DNA from: Buxus sempervirens
Lineage: Eukaryota; Streptophyta; Magnoliopsida; Buxales; Buxaceae
Length of the DNA stretch: 64,000 nt
Assembly: GCA_947561395.2 (NCBI GenBank)
Contig: OX387194.1
Location: 18,648,048 to 18,712,047 of the forward strand
Reading direction: 5' to 3'
Shown here: positions 1 to 10,251 of the stretch, in pieces
Layout: each line of letters starts with the position of its first letter
How positions within the stretch are numbered: position 1 is the stretch's first letter
Notes under the pieces: generated by a model
Seen by the model: only the letters and a program-made list of their open reading frames with translations
Databases searched by the model: none
Told to the model about the DNA's origin: nothing
Program-made: the position numbers and the translations under genes

Positions 1-122
1 ATATTGCATGACTAAAATGCAATTACTCTTTTACTTCATGACCAAAACCTTCACCTTTTTATTTCATGCCCTTTTTTTAAACAAAAACAATGATTTCTTG
101 GCAAACTTAGCCTCCAAGTAAT

Positions 123-142
123 ATTGGACGAATTCGTCCAAT
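123..142. repeat. Perfect 20-bp palindrome in the E4 LTR
   Basis: ATTGGACGAATTCGTCCAAT equals its own reverse complement. It lies in the part of E4 that corresponds to U3 of E1 and E2, where those elements also carry palindromes. Only one copy is in view because the LTR is truncated by the window edge. Confidence 0.8.
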
Positions 143-424
143 CTTATTATTTTCTTTTTTATTTATTTAATTCATTAGATATTTTGCTTTTATTATTATT
201 TTATTAAGGTTTTCGCTTTGGGTTTTGGATGCACATGAATCTTTTAATTTTCTTTTCTTTTTCTTTTATTTTAAATACTTTAATTAGATTTTTAGCAAAA
301 ATATTATTTTTTAATTCAAAACTCTTTACTTTGCTGCTCTTTCTTCACTGTTTGCCACGTGTGCAGATTTTCAGAAACTTTAACTGCCCACAACTCACTC
401 GTCTGATATCCGATTTTAGCAAAC

Positions 425-780
425 TTAGTGGCGTTGGAATCAATGCGAGATTCCCTATCCACTGAACTTCAGTTTAGCAGCAAATTTGCGTTTTTCAGCA
501 GAAGTGCCGGGCCGCGTCCTGAAGCCAACTTTGCTCATATTTCTTTATCCGGGACTCCAATTCCAACATACTCAGTTGCGTTGGAATCGTGTCGAGATGC
601 TCTTTCTGCTGGTATCAAATGGGGTAGCTGATCTGGGGTTTAGCAGAAAGTCAATTTCTGATTTTCTCAGATTTGACCAGTGCATAACTTCTTCATTTAG
701 ACTCCGATTTGAGCAAACTCTATTCCATTAGAATCGTATCGGAATCCTCTTTCCAATGGTGGGAAGCATGGTGACTGATT
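425..780 (-). repeat. Diverged copies of the roughly 147-bp LTR-start monomer
   Basis: Blocks with the core GAATCTCGACACGATTCCAACGC-like text followed by GTTTGC...ATCGGAGT recur about three times on the - strand (near 425-460, 575-610 and 720-750). The same monomer is tandemly repeated at the start of the E1 LTRs (12554-13020 and 25263-26030) and the E2 LTRs. Divergence between copies is clearly larger here. Confidence 0.6.
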
Positions 781-1169
781 TGCACCATATAAAGAATTCA
801 ACTTTTGAATTTCTCAAGTTTGACTTTCTCAAGTTTGACTTTTCAATTAAAATTTCATTTTCTGCATTTTGGGAGGTGCAAAAATGAGCTGCTTATAGTG
901 TGATTAATTATATGGACCAAATTTCAAAAAATAAAAAATAAAAAAATAAAAAGAAAAAAAACTATACTTTGGCTAGTGATGATAAATCAAATACTTTTCA
1001 TAAAACCTTTGTTTTTACAAGCATCTGAGCATTCTAAGGCCAATAGCATAAAAAACTTATTTTGGAATTAAATCCTTTGTCTTTCCACTATTGGAGTTTG
1101 CTTTCGTACAAAGGTATGAAAAAGAAAAAAAAAAGAAGAAAAAACTAAAAGTGCAGGAAAAAAGAAAGG

Positions 1170-2821
1170 CTAGTGTCTATCCCCCAGCCGCTCCTCAAGC
1201 TCCCGAATCCGAGCTGCCTGAGCTGCAATAACCCCAGAAGCCCCCTCTGCAGTGGGATCACTCAAGAAGGAAATGACATCATTTGGAAGGATCTGCCTAA
1301 TCCTCATGCTCCTAAGGCTGGCTAAAGCATCCTGGTACTTCTGTCGTATCATCCGGACCTCAAAGCGGCGAGCCTGCCTCTGCTCCTCCAATTTCTCCTC
1401 CATAGCTGTACGGCGAGATATCTGCTCCTCAAGCTACCTTTCCAGATAAACACCCCGTATCCTAAGCTCCTGGGCCTCTCGTACCCATATCTACTGAAGC
1501 TGCTTATGAGATGCCCTTTCAGACTCCAAGATGTCTTCATAGGTGAGAGCCAAAACTGTAGGAGGATCCTTGGGTACTGGGGCCTGACTCTGAATCTGCT
1601 CCTTGATCTAGAAGAGGTAGTCCTTCACATGGGACTCTGAGAAGACTGGGCTCCGCATGAAACGAACGTAGGACCACTCCCTCATCAACCAAGCATTTAG
1701 CTTCATGGTGGTTGGTGAAAGTGGCCTAAGATGGTCCTCATATCCACTTGGGATTATAATCCCCTGGATCGCTTTGAACTACCGAAGAACTCGCAAGGGG
1801 AAGTAGAGTACAGCATATCTCAGGCCTGCTAGAACCAAAAAGTTTTTATCTCTAAAGCTGACCACTATCTCTGCATTGAGTTGATAAGTGCTAGGCCACC
1901 TCACCTAATCATCCTGGAGTGTAGCCAGAAAAGCAAACCAACCTTGTTTGCCTCCTGGGATGTCAGGGCACCCCCGGTTGCTCATCAAGATTGGAACCTT
2001 CAGGCTCGGAAATAAGTGACAATTGATCTCCTCAATTTGACTCAGGTGGTCAAGTAACTAAAGCTACAGAAGAGGAGAGATATTTCAATATATTGTAAAG
2101 AAAAAAGCAAAAGAAAAAAAGCAAAAGAAAAAAAAAGGGCAAAAGAAAAAAAAGGAATTTTACCTGCAAGATAGGGGCACATGACAGGAAGCACTTCTTC
2201 TTCCTGTGATAACAGTCAGTCAAAGCCTGGTATATCCATGCCAAAATCATAAGGGCCAATCTCTCTTGCTCCCTAACCTGGCATATCGACTTCATCGTCA
2301 TCCTGTGGAAAAAGCAATTGGTTAACCACTATCAGGGTTAGGGCATTGAACCTGGCTTCCCTATTTTCCCCCCTCAAGAGCTTCTCAGTCAGAAAAGACT
2401 TGGATAAAGTCAAAAAGGTGTTAGAATCCCCTAAATCCTTCTTCTCTATACCTAGAAAGGTAGAAGCCTCTTTCTTGTAGCTAGGCTTAAGGGGCGGATT
2501 CACTACCTTCTCTGCAAACCTCAAGCCTAGGATAGTTTCAACCTTTTCAATGGTTGGGGTCATCTCATTGTCTCCAAAACGAAAAAGGTTCAGGTTAGGT
2601 ACCCAATGACCAATCATAGCTTCAATGATTTCCCACTTGAAAGGAATCTTGGGGATAAGCAGGACATGACCTAGATGGGTGGAATCCCATTTTCTCTCTT
2701 CATCAAAGGTCATAGAATTAACCCACCTAGTGTAGAAGGGATCTACGGGGTTATATCTAGTGAGGTTAGGGGGTTTTACTCTAAAAGCTTGTTTTGTAGG
2801 GGAGGCTATGTTGATAGACAA
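1170..2821 (-). pseudogene. E0 antisense extra gene, DUF7745-like, two exons, decayed
   Basis: A broken relative of the E3 gene at 10252-11964, antisense to E0. Exon 1 (2821 down to about 2169) gives the conserved N-terminal block, including a MTPTIEKVETILGLRF segment. A frame break lies near 2275-2300. A GT-AG intron (about 2064-2168) interrupts at exactly the same codon as in E3, after a CAPILQ motif. Exon 2 (2063-1170) carries the rest of the domain and a C-terminal coiled coil rich in E, R and Q ending RIRELEERLGDRH. At least five in-frame TAG stops lie in exon 2; aligned with E3, three replace Gln and two replace Trp, as expected from C-to-T change on either strand. DUF7745 is my recognition of the family from memory; a PMD-related or Transposase_28-type label is the alternative. 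Function unknown. Confidence 0.7.
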
Positions 2822-2978
2822 TAATGGGGCAGAAGATTATCCGGAAGCCATTGGAGATGGTTGGAGCGTGCTAAGAATCAATGGGAGGAGGAAAGAGGTG
2901 AAAAGGGGGTTTTCTAAACTCAAAAAGTCATAAAAATGACTCAGATCCTGAGGCCAGTTGCATTTATAGCATATTTTA

Positions 2979-3122
2979 ATATCCGATATATCAGATCGGA
3001 TACAAGAGAATCCCTTCATATCCGATGAAAAATGTCGAATACAAAATAAATTGTTTGTATCCGACATTTCTTGTCGAATACAAAAAAAATATCAATGTAT
3101 CCGATCTGATATATTGGATACA
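2979..3122. promoter_or_regulatory. Cluster of four 27-bp palindromes upstream of the E0 extra gene
   Basis: Four imperfect palindromes with arms of the form TGTATCCGA...TCGGATACA lie near 2979, 3017, 3056 and 3096, about 39 bp apart. They sit 160-300 bp upstream of the - strand start at 2821, where a promoter would be. The arms vary between copies, but most changes keep them complementary, for example CCGAT facing ATTGG in the last copy. Role unknown; dimeric protein-binding sites or hairpins are both possible. Confidence 0.75.
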
Positions 3123-3296
3123 AAGAAAAAAGCAAAAAAAAAAAAGAGAAAAGGGAGAAAAATCCGAATTTTTTACCTGTTTCACCTATATACAAGTTTA
3201 AATTGCATAAAAAGGAGAAGAAAAAGAGAGCAGAACAAGAGAGAATGAAAAAAAAACGTTTTCTTTCATATATATGCAAGTTTCAATAGTACAAGG

Positions 3297-3508
3297 TGTA
3301 GACACCCCAAATTGCACAGAAAAAGGATAAAAATCATTATTTCCTTTGAAACCAGCACAAAATTTGAGAAAACAAACTTTTTCCTTGTATCCGATAACTT
3401 AGGTCGGATACAAGCACTCTTCTTCGTATCCGACATAAGTTGTCGGATACAAGCAGGCTTTAGTGTATCCGACATCATATGCCGGATACATTAAGGCACT
3501 CGTGTATC
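3297..3508 (+). repeat. E0 3' LTR, left piece (U3)
   Basis: Starts TGTAGACACCCCAAATTGCA, the same end as the E3 LTR, and is interrupted at 3509 by E3. It resumes after the duplicated GTATC at 63482, where a TATA box and a region similar to the E3 LTR transcript follow. Confidence 0.75.
3386..3508. promoter_or_regulatory. Second E0 palindrome cluster in U3, split by the E3 insertion
   Basis: Palindromes of 27 bp start near 3386, 3425, 3464 and 3503, a period of 39 bp. The fourth is split: TGTATC at 3503-3508 continues at 63482-63502 after the GTATC duplication, and the rejoined unit is again 27 bp with a CGGATACA right arm. The cluster lies about 170 bp upstream of the E0 TATA box at 63668 once E3 is ignored. 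Confidence 0.8.
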
Positions 3509-4878
3509 TGTGGGACATGGGAAAAAAATCAATTTAATGGCTTCCCTGATCATCACGCGGGATTCATTAAAAACACAGAGTCGCCACCATTCAATCTAGG
3601 TGTGAATGGACACCAAAATATCAAATAAGCACAAAAGGCAATTTTAGGGTAAAAATAACCCTCCTAAAAAAACAACCAGAGATGGGTAAGGGGATTAAGT
3701 TATGAACAGTGGAAGGTGTTAGGCACCCCTATTCATCCACATAAGGTGGTTGCCAGGTATTGTTCATGTTAAAAATAAAGGAAAAGGGCTTGCTATAAAA
3801 ATCACAAAAAACACAAAAAAACAAACATGTATGGTTTTTTTATATGAATAGCCTGATTGATCCAGAACTTTCAAATATGATCATACCATTCCTAGGGTTT
3901 CATGATATTGAAATAAAATCAATCTAAAGTAAAAAAATCCAAAAATCTGGCTTCAAGTCAAATTCTAGAAATCTAGAAAAATATAATTTTTATAAATATT
4001 TCAAAATTGAACCTGAATAGCCCAAGACATAGATAAAGCCCAAATTTCACATTAAATCCAGAAATAAAAACCAAAAATACCCACGTTGATGAAGAACATC
4101 AAAAGGGGAGAACTTAGACCGTAGGGTCTTATCTCAAAAGTGAAAAACAACTCAAAAACAACATCATGAAACCCTAGAATTTACTTTCAGGCTTCTAGAT
4201 CCAGATCTACCATATTGATCATGATAAATCCATGATCTTAGCCTAAAATCCCAAAAATCACGAAAATAGGGCTGTAGGTGCAAAAGTGATGAAAATCCAA
4301 ATTTTAGGAAAAAGAGTGGATCTCATGCTATAATCACCATGAACTCATAAGATTAATCCAGATTCAAAATAAAATCATTAAAACATGATCAGGATGTCAA
4401 AACAGCCATATCTCACAGATTAGAGCACATGGGGGTCTACCCTACGGATCCACCTATTCTCTTTTCCCCTAGCTCTCTCTTCACATTTTACGGCTAGAGA
4501 GACTCTTGAGGTACTCGGAGATAGGTTTGAGTACACAAACACAATCACAGGCCTTATTCTATAAAAAATAGAAAAAAACAGATTATGGGGTTCTATTCTA
4601 GGGATCCACCTGTTCCCCTTTCCCCTAGCTCGCTCTTCACGTTTTACGGCTAGAGAGACTCTTGAGATACTTAGAGACAAGTTTAGGAATACAGAATAAT
4701 ATATGGCCTTATTCTACAGCAATGGAGAAGATCCTATTATCTTTAGAATTGAAAATATGAAATAAAAGGGAAAAGGGACTTATCTGGATTGAGCAAGCAG
4801 AGCAACAGGGATTCCTTTCTTCTCTTGGAGCTCTTGAGTCTTCAAAATTTCGTGGCCCCTTACTTGAGAATCTCACCT

Positions 4879-4887
4879 CTATTTATA
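4879..4887 (-). promoter_or_regulatory. TATA box of the E3 3' LTR
   Basis: TATAAATAG on the - strand, about 200 bp downstream of the palindrome cluster; the equivalent in the 5' LTR is 63060-63068. E0 has the same TATAAATAG at 63668 in a homologous context, which supports this as the LTR core promoter. Confidence 0.65.
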
Positions 4888-5087
4888 GGCAAGCACAGGG
4901 GCAAGGCTGGTCCAGAAGGATATACTTGATCCTCAGGATAGAGTGAAAAACAGAGATAATGCCCATCCATAGCCAACCAAGGTGGCTTCAGAGAATAAAA
5001 GACATAATTCGCTCATTTAAAGGGATATTGGACTAAAGATAAAGCTCGGAAATCGAGAGAAGAATAAAACTCGCATGAGTCTTTAGT

Positions 5088-5191
5088 GACCGTAAATGTT
5101 TTACGGTCCAACGGTGCCCGTATTTCCAATATGGGCGCGCCTAACCGTAGAGAAATTTCGGGCGCGACCGGCCCGTGAATGAAATACAGGC
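5088..5191. promoter_or_regulatory. E3 palindrome cluster in U3 of the 3' LTR
   Basis: Four 21-bp palindromes start at 5088, 5116, 5143 and 5171 (period 27-28 bp). The first, with arms ACCGTAAA and TTTACGGT, is nearly perfect; the others have GCCCGTA-type left arms and TACGGGC-type right arms. The same cluster is present in the 5' LTR at 63270-63373. Confidence 0.8.
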
Positions 5192-5294
5192 AAAGCTTGC
5201 TTAGTCAATTTTTATGCATTTTTTACCCTTTTTAAGCTCTAATTACATGTTTTTACTATTTTCTCATTTTGTAGTGCAATTTGGGGTGTCTACA

Positions 5295-5308
5295 GCTGCC
5301 CCCTCTTT
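5295..5308 (-). promoter_or_regulatory. E3 polypurine tract
   Basis: AAAGAGGGGGCAGC on the - strand directly precedes the 3' LTR. The same tract precedes the E1 and E2 3' LTRs (one G shorter), which fixes the LTR boundary and the orientation of each element. Confidence 0.88.
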
Positions 5309-7062
5309 GCTGGTAATTGGAACCAATTACAAGCAGAGAGCAAAAAGACCCACTAATTGCACTTTCTGAGATTTTTGTCTAACCAATTGCACTTTGCAAG
5401 GATTAAATGGATGATTTTATAAAAAGAATTTATTTTGGAAGATCTGCTGAAAAGTCCCTCAGCTTAAGGGCCAAATCCTCCTCTCTCCTCTCACTGAGCA
5501 CTCGTGGCTATGAAGTGAGACTTGAGTCAAAATTTTTAAACAACAGTGGGTATGGTGGCAATCCTTGCAACTTACAACTAATATAGACATTAATCTTTTG
5601 AAAAATGTGGAGAAAATAATAAAATATGCAATTTTTTGCTTCGCCTGTATTTTCATCACGGACCGATCTTGCCCGTATTTTGATCACGATTAAACAGGAC
5701 CGTATTATCTTCACGGGTGCCTGTAGCCCGTACTGTTTTTACGGATTTTGTTCTATTCTTAATACCGCGACTGCGACTTCCTCTCTTCTTGCTCGCATTT
5801 CACCCTAATTTCTCCGTGACCGCACTCTCTTCTCCGGTCCTTCCTCTTCTTCTTCAACTCTCCAACACCTCACAAAACTTCGCCGGTGACCACTGTTCAT
5901 TCCGGCGATTCTCATATTTTCCATTGAATCCGGCGACGACCAATTCCTCTGGGGATTCATTGCTTCTTCTTCCACTGCCGTGACTGTGATCAGGTTTCTG
6001 AGTGTGCTTCGAATCATCTCTTCTAGTGGGCACAAACAGTAATAGCATCAAGTTTGGTTCATGCACGAGTTTGACTGTTTATGGTTTGAGAATAATCCCC
6101 AATTCCATGTTCACTGTTGGGAGATATGCATTCGACCAAAAAAAATTTTCTGATTTGTTTCTTAGACTTGAATCTTTGCTTGGCTTGATTTATTCCTCAT
6201 GTGATTTTTCTGTTTGGCCGAAATTTCTCTAAACTTCTCTTATGAGCAATACATGCGACAGTAAAATCCAATTTTTTTTTGCTCTTGATTAAACCAAATG
6301 CTTACTTTGTCTACATTGGTCTGATTTGATTCACTATTTGAATTCTGGAATGATTAAACTCCCCAACATTGGTTTGTTCATCATTGTACCATGCTGCTTT
6401 TCTCTGTAAATGACCTGTCCTGAATGACACTTTTATTTCTTCTGCTCCTTGAATTAGAGATGATTATCTCAAGCCACAGATTTTCTGTTCTTGAGCTGAT
6501 AACTGGTTTGTTTACTACTCTTTGTATTTTCCTTGTTAATTGACACCTCTGAACTGTTACTTGCAATTTTTCTGATTTTTGAATGAAATTCTGAGGTTCT
6601 TGTCTTCGAATGGCAAGCCTCTTATTGAAGTCCCTTATCATGAGATGAATAATGGCTTTCCAGCTCTGTAATTCCAATATCCATGCAAATAGACTTAAAC
6701 TTCTATCCTGAAACCAAATAAAGTTGAATGGTTAGGTCTTTATAGAAAATCCCAAAAGAGAAAATTAAGATCAATATATATATATATTTTTTTTTCTTCT
6801 CTTCTTCTTCTCTTTTTTCTTTTTCATATACAGGAAACCTGAACTTTCTATACATTAAAGCAAAGACAAGTAATTAAAACAATAAAATTTCTCAACAAAA
6901 ATAAACTCCTTAGTTGATTTCTGATTTTGGTCGGGAGTTTTTGAATCACTTCCTTCCATTCTCCTTTTTTCCTTTTTCCTGCCAATCAATTAAACTTGGT
7001 TAGAATCAAGCAAATAAAAATTTTAACAAGAATAATTAACATTTCCCTGATTTCAACCGTAG
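5309..7062 (+). promoter_or_regulatory. Upstream region of the E3 PMD gene, with a palindrome cluster
   Basis: No ORF of substance. Four 21-bp palindromes start at 5643, 5671, 5698 and 5726, again 27-28 bp apart, with CCCGTA/ACGGG-type arms like those in the E3 LTR. Downstream is CT-rich sequence (5770-5990) typical of a plant 5' UTR. A possible 5' UTR intron runs from GT after GTGATCAG (about 5994) to ATATACAG (about 6832), followed by A/T-rich leader. Promoter role is inferred from position; the palindromes are directly visible. Confidence 0.6.
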
Positions 7063-9781
7063 ATGGCCCGCCTTCGATCAGCTTCTAGGGATCCTGCAGA
7101 TGAGCCTTCCTCTTCGAGGGTTAGGCGTGATCCTACTGATGTGGCCTCATCTTCGAGAGCCGAGAGAGATTCGGATTCAGATATCCTAGATCTTCCTTTT
7201 GGGGATTCGCGTGAGGCGGCCCCAGAGGTATATTCTAACCTTTCTGAATTCAATATTCTTTCGCAAAACACATCCTAATTCCCTCTTATTTCCCATTATT
7301 TCTTTAGCCGGCAGCTAAGGCTTCAGGCCAAGATAGGAGCCGTAGCAGGCGCTGAGATTGAGGCAGAGATGGAGGCCATGATGAGGGCCGTAGAGGAGGC
7401 CGTGGCAGAGATGAGGCCCAGACCAGAGTAGAGGTTTCTGATGAGGTGGCTGCCCAGATTAGGGATACTGACCTCTTGCACGGCTTGAGGACTCATCCCT
7501 CAGCGTGCATTAAGGCGGATATCCCTTTGGAGTATCCTATGTCCCATTACAGGGGGAGCTGGGCCAGCTTTATTAGATTCTTGGGAGCCTGCAGTTCAGC
7601 CTACCGCCGGGAGCTAGGCTTATATGGCTTTGGCCTATTTATCACCATTCCGGACGTGCGCATGGATCGGGCCCTTATTGCTGCACTGCTCGAGAGATTC
7701 TTCCCAGAGACTTTGAGCTTCCACTTCCCAGATGTTGAGATCGAGATCCGGCCTTCTGACTTTGAGAGAGACTTTTCTTAGTAGGCGGCTTGGGCAGCTT
7801 GTTGCTGGTGATCCCGTTTTTCCTTTTGCCTTCCGATTTATTTTTCTGTACATGATGGGCTCCTGCTTCTTCCCAGAGGACACGACTTCAGTTAGTCCTC
7901 ATTTTCTGAGCTTACTGGGAGATCTGCATCGAGCGAGGAGGTACACCTGGGGCCCGCTCATTTTTGGTACTATTTTGGCCGGCCTGCGCCGATCAGTAAG
8001 CGGCCTCTCTACTTCCAGAGGGGCTGGAGTTGGGTGCAGATTCTTCTGGCCCTTCTTGCAGGTGAATCTTATTTCTCTTCTTTTCTCTCTTTCTCTCTAT
8101 CTCTCTTTTTCTATTCCTCTGACTCTTTTCTTCTTTCTGCAGTTCTTTGCTAGGGTTTATATACCCTATTTCCGCCCTACCTCTACGGTGTCTGATGAGA
8201 GATATCCTATGGCACGTAGATGGTGTCATGTGGAGCACGACTCTGAAAAGAGTCGTCCTAGGTCCGCCCGGGCCCACCTGGACAGATTATACTGGTCTGA
8301 GGTAATCTACTTTAATTCCTCTTCTTTCTTCTATATAAAAAAAATTCCTGTTCTTCCTCAATCACATGTCTAATATCCCGTTCTGTTTTTCAGCTGTTTG
8401 TCCCCAGGATGGAGGACATTCATGAGGTGCTGGCCCTGCATGCAGTCAGAGATGATGCTTTTGTTCCTAACCAGAGACGTCAGAGATACCAGTTCTTTAT
8501 TGGTCAGATGGGCAGCATCTGGTACTGCGGCGAGCGCTTCTTCTTTCAGCATGTGGGAGAGCCACGAATTCCTGCCATTCCTCCAGATACTACCCCCTCC
8601 TTTCCTCCTATGCCTGTTGATCCTGCCCAGTTCCTAGATTGGATTGAGGCAGAGACATTACTAGAGGAGGGTGACTATGATGCCTGGTTCAGGCGATCTT
8701 CAGTCGGGTGTCTCATGCCACCCATGCCTGTCCGTGGTGGAGTCACGGAGATAGGAGGGGTAGTGATTCGGGCCTATGATACGACGGTACGCCTTCTCTC
8801 TTTGTGATCTTCTATTTTCATTTCCTTTGAACTTGGCATTTTCTGACTCCTTCTTTTCTATTTCAGGAGGCTCAGTTGGCAGAGATCTAGTCTCGGTACG
8901 CTGATCTAGAGCGCCAGCGAGCTGCTATCGCCGAGTGGGACGCCCTCTACATTACCATTTCAGACCTTCGGGGGCAGCTAGCCAAAGCACAGGGCCAGGC
9001 GGGTCCATCTGATGCACAGGACCAGGCGGGTCCATCTCATACTCAAGTTAATTTCTTCTTTTATTTCCATTCCTGCTCTTGTATTAGTTTGTCTTGTTCT
9101 AACTGAAATTTCTTCTCTTAGTTTCAGGAGGACACAGCCGGCCCTTCTTCACTTGCTTCACCTGTGCCAATGCATCTTTGTGGCGAGGTTTTTTCTGTGG
9201 CACGGGTGGAGTTCGTGACTTCTCCCAGTCCGGTAGAGGCACCTGCAGCAGAGCCTGAGATCGAGGCTGATATTGCATCTGCTGCTGAGGATGTGCCAGA
9301 GTCTACCCCAGCACCTGAGACTGCTCCTGATGCATATGCAGATATGGATATGGAGTCGGCTAGGGATGCTGTGGTGGTGGAGCCTACTGTGGAGGCTATG
9401 GTGATAGAGGAGGCTACAGCTGATCCTGTGGAGCCTGAGGTGGAGCCTGCTGATGTGCCTAGGACATCTGCTCCTGCTGGTTCTACCATGGAGGCTGTAG
9501 AGGAGATGCCTGCTGCTGCTGATCCTGTGGCGGATTCTTCCTGTACTAATTCTGATACTGAGTCTACAAGATATGTAGATACTTCAGGGTACGTTCCTCC
9601 TGATCATCCCACTGCTGGCCTTGTGCCTTTATATATGTGGCATGATATTCAGTCTATTTTGAGCAGGATGACCCGTAGCACAGCCCGCAATATTGTGCGG
9701 CATGTCTTTGAGCGCAGGCGATCTTCAGGCCGTGGTCGAGGCAGAGGGCGAGGCCGTGGCTGTAGGGGTGGACCTGCATAG
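7063..9781 (+). pseudogene. Plant mobile domain (PMD) gene in E3, six exons, antisense to the element
   Basis: Candidate exons 7063-7227, 7308-8061, 8143-8301, 8394-8786, 8867-9046 and 9128-9781, joined by five short GT-AG introns of 80-92 bp. Exons 2-4 give a PMD: a DRALIAALLERFFPETLSFH segment, then GDPVFPFAFRFI, then LYMMGSCFFPEDTT and ARRYTWGPLIFG, in the order and spacing usual for PMD proteins (MAIL/MAIN-like and TE-borne relatives). Exon 5 encodes a coiled-coil segment; exon 6 a long acidic stretch and an RG-rich tail (SGRGRGRGRGRGCRGG). Damage: two TGA stops in an RG-rich stretch near 7353-7361 where CGA (Arg) is expected, one frame break near 7780 (exon 2 is 1 nt over a multiple of 3), and a TAG near 8888 where Gln fits. 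PMD proteins in Arabidopsis act in TE silencing and gene expression; what this copy did is unknown. Confidence 0.78.
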
Positions 9782-9996
9782 TCAGTAGATTAGGATTTTA
9801 TGTACTTTGTATTTGACAAAAGTGATGTAAACATTCATATATATATATATATAAGAAGTTTGATTTTTATTCATTTGTGCTCTTTTCTTCTTTTATTTCA
9901 GCTTTTATTGTCTGATGAATGATAAAACAGGGACAGGTGAAGCTTAGGGAAACAAAGAAATTAAAATTGCCCATTTTTTTTACATTTTTCCGAAGG
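9782..9996 (+). other. 3' flank of the PMD gene with an (AT)n run
   Basis: A/T-rich 3' sequence after the PMD stop, including an alternating AT run at about 9838-9853. It probably holds the gene's polyadenylation region, but no single signal stands out. It ends at the next palindrome cluster. Confidence 0.5.
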
Positions 9997-10129
9997 AACC
10001 GTTCTTAGACTACGAGCAAGCCGTGCCCGTAGGGTTTATACGGGCGCACTGTGCCCGTACGTTTTTCATGGTCACAGTGTGTCCGTATTCTTTATACGGG
10101 CGCAATATGCCCGTATTATAATTACGGAT
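9997..10129. promoter_or_regulatory. E3 palindrome cluster upstream of the DUF7745-like gene
   Basis: Five 21-bp units start at 9997, 10025, 10053, 10081 and 10109, an exact 28-bp period. Clear examples are GCCCGTAGG...TATACGGGC and TCCGTATT...ATACGGGC. The cluster ends about 120 bp before the candidate ATG at 10252. Confidence 0.82.
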
Positions 10130-10251
10130 TTTACTGCCTTAACGATTTTTTCTATATAAACTCATGGGGAACGTCATTGTGACACTTTTAACAGTTTGAA
10201 AACTCTCTGAGCACGTCGTTTCTCACTTTCCTTGGCTTCTTTGGCGCTTCC

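Larger units (their letters stand above)
1..897 (-). mobile_element. E4: 5' part of an E1/E2-type LTR, cut by the window edge
   Basis: Read on the - strand from 897, this stretch begins TATAAGCAGCTCATTTTTGC, which parallels the starts of the E1 and E2 LTRs (TGTAAGCACCTCATTTTTGC). It is followed by the same kind of repeated block around GAATCTCGACACGATTCCAA and the CACACGTGGCA segment seen in those LTRs. Because the outer LTR end abuts E0 sequence at 898, I read it as the 5' LTR, or a solo LTR, of an element inserted on the - strand into E0. The other end and the target duplication lie outside the window. The terminal TG has become TA, so it is older or more decayed than E1 and E2. Confidence 0.7.
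898..3508 (+). mobile_element. E0: 3' part of the outer Tat-type element, left piece
   Basis: This piece holds the 3' flank of an antisense extra gene (898-1169), the gene remnant itself (2821 to 1170), its upstream region with four palindromes, and the start of a 3' LTR at 3297. Orientation is + because the LTR begins TGTAGACACCCCAAATTGCA like the E3 LTR and continues at 63482-64000 in + orientation. The flank 898-1169 matches E3 11990-12230 (inverted) over a distinctive stretch containing ACAAAGGTTTTATGAAAAG. I do not see a canonical polypurine tract directly before 3297; only a purine-rich stretch at 3210-3258. Confidence 0.7.
3509..5294 (-). repeat. E3 3' LTR (1786 bp)
   Basis: Begins TGTAGACACCCC on the - strand at 5294 and ends ACA at 3509. 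It matches 61690-63476 nearly base for base, with scattered substitutions and small indels. It contains a palindrome cluster (5088-5191), a TATA box (4879-4887) and two copies of an about 150-bp block with GCTAGAGAGACTCTTGA (4430-4520 and 4600-4680). No gene lies in it; the short ORFs are non-coding shadows. Confidence 0.92.

Noticed and set aside
7063..9781. PMD gene as an ordinary host gene
   Set aside because: It lies inside E3 boundaries between pol and the 3' LTR, shares the E3 palindrome cluster, and PMD-like antisense ORFs are known in Tat-type elements. A captured host origin long ago remains possible.
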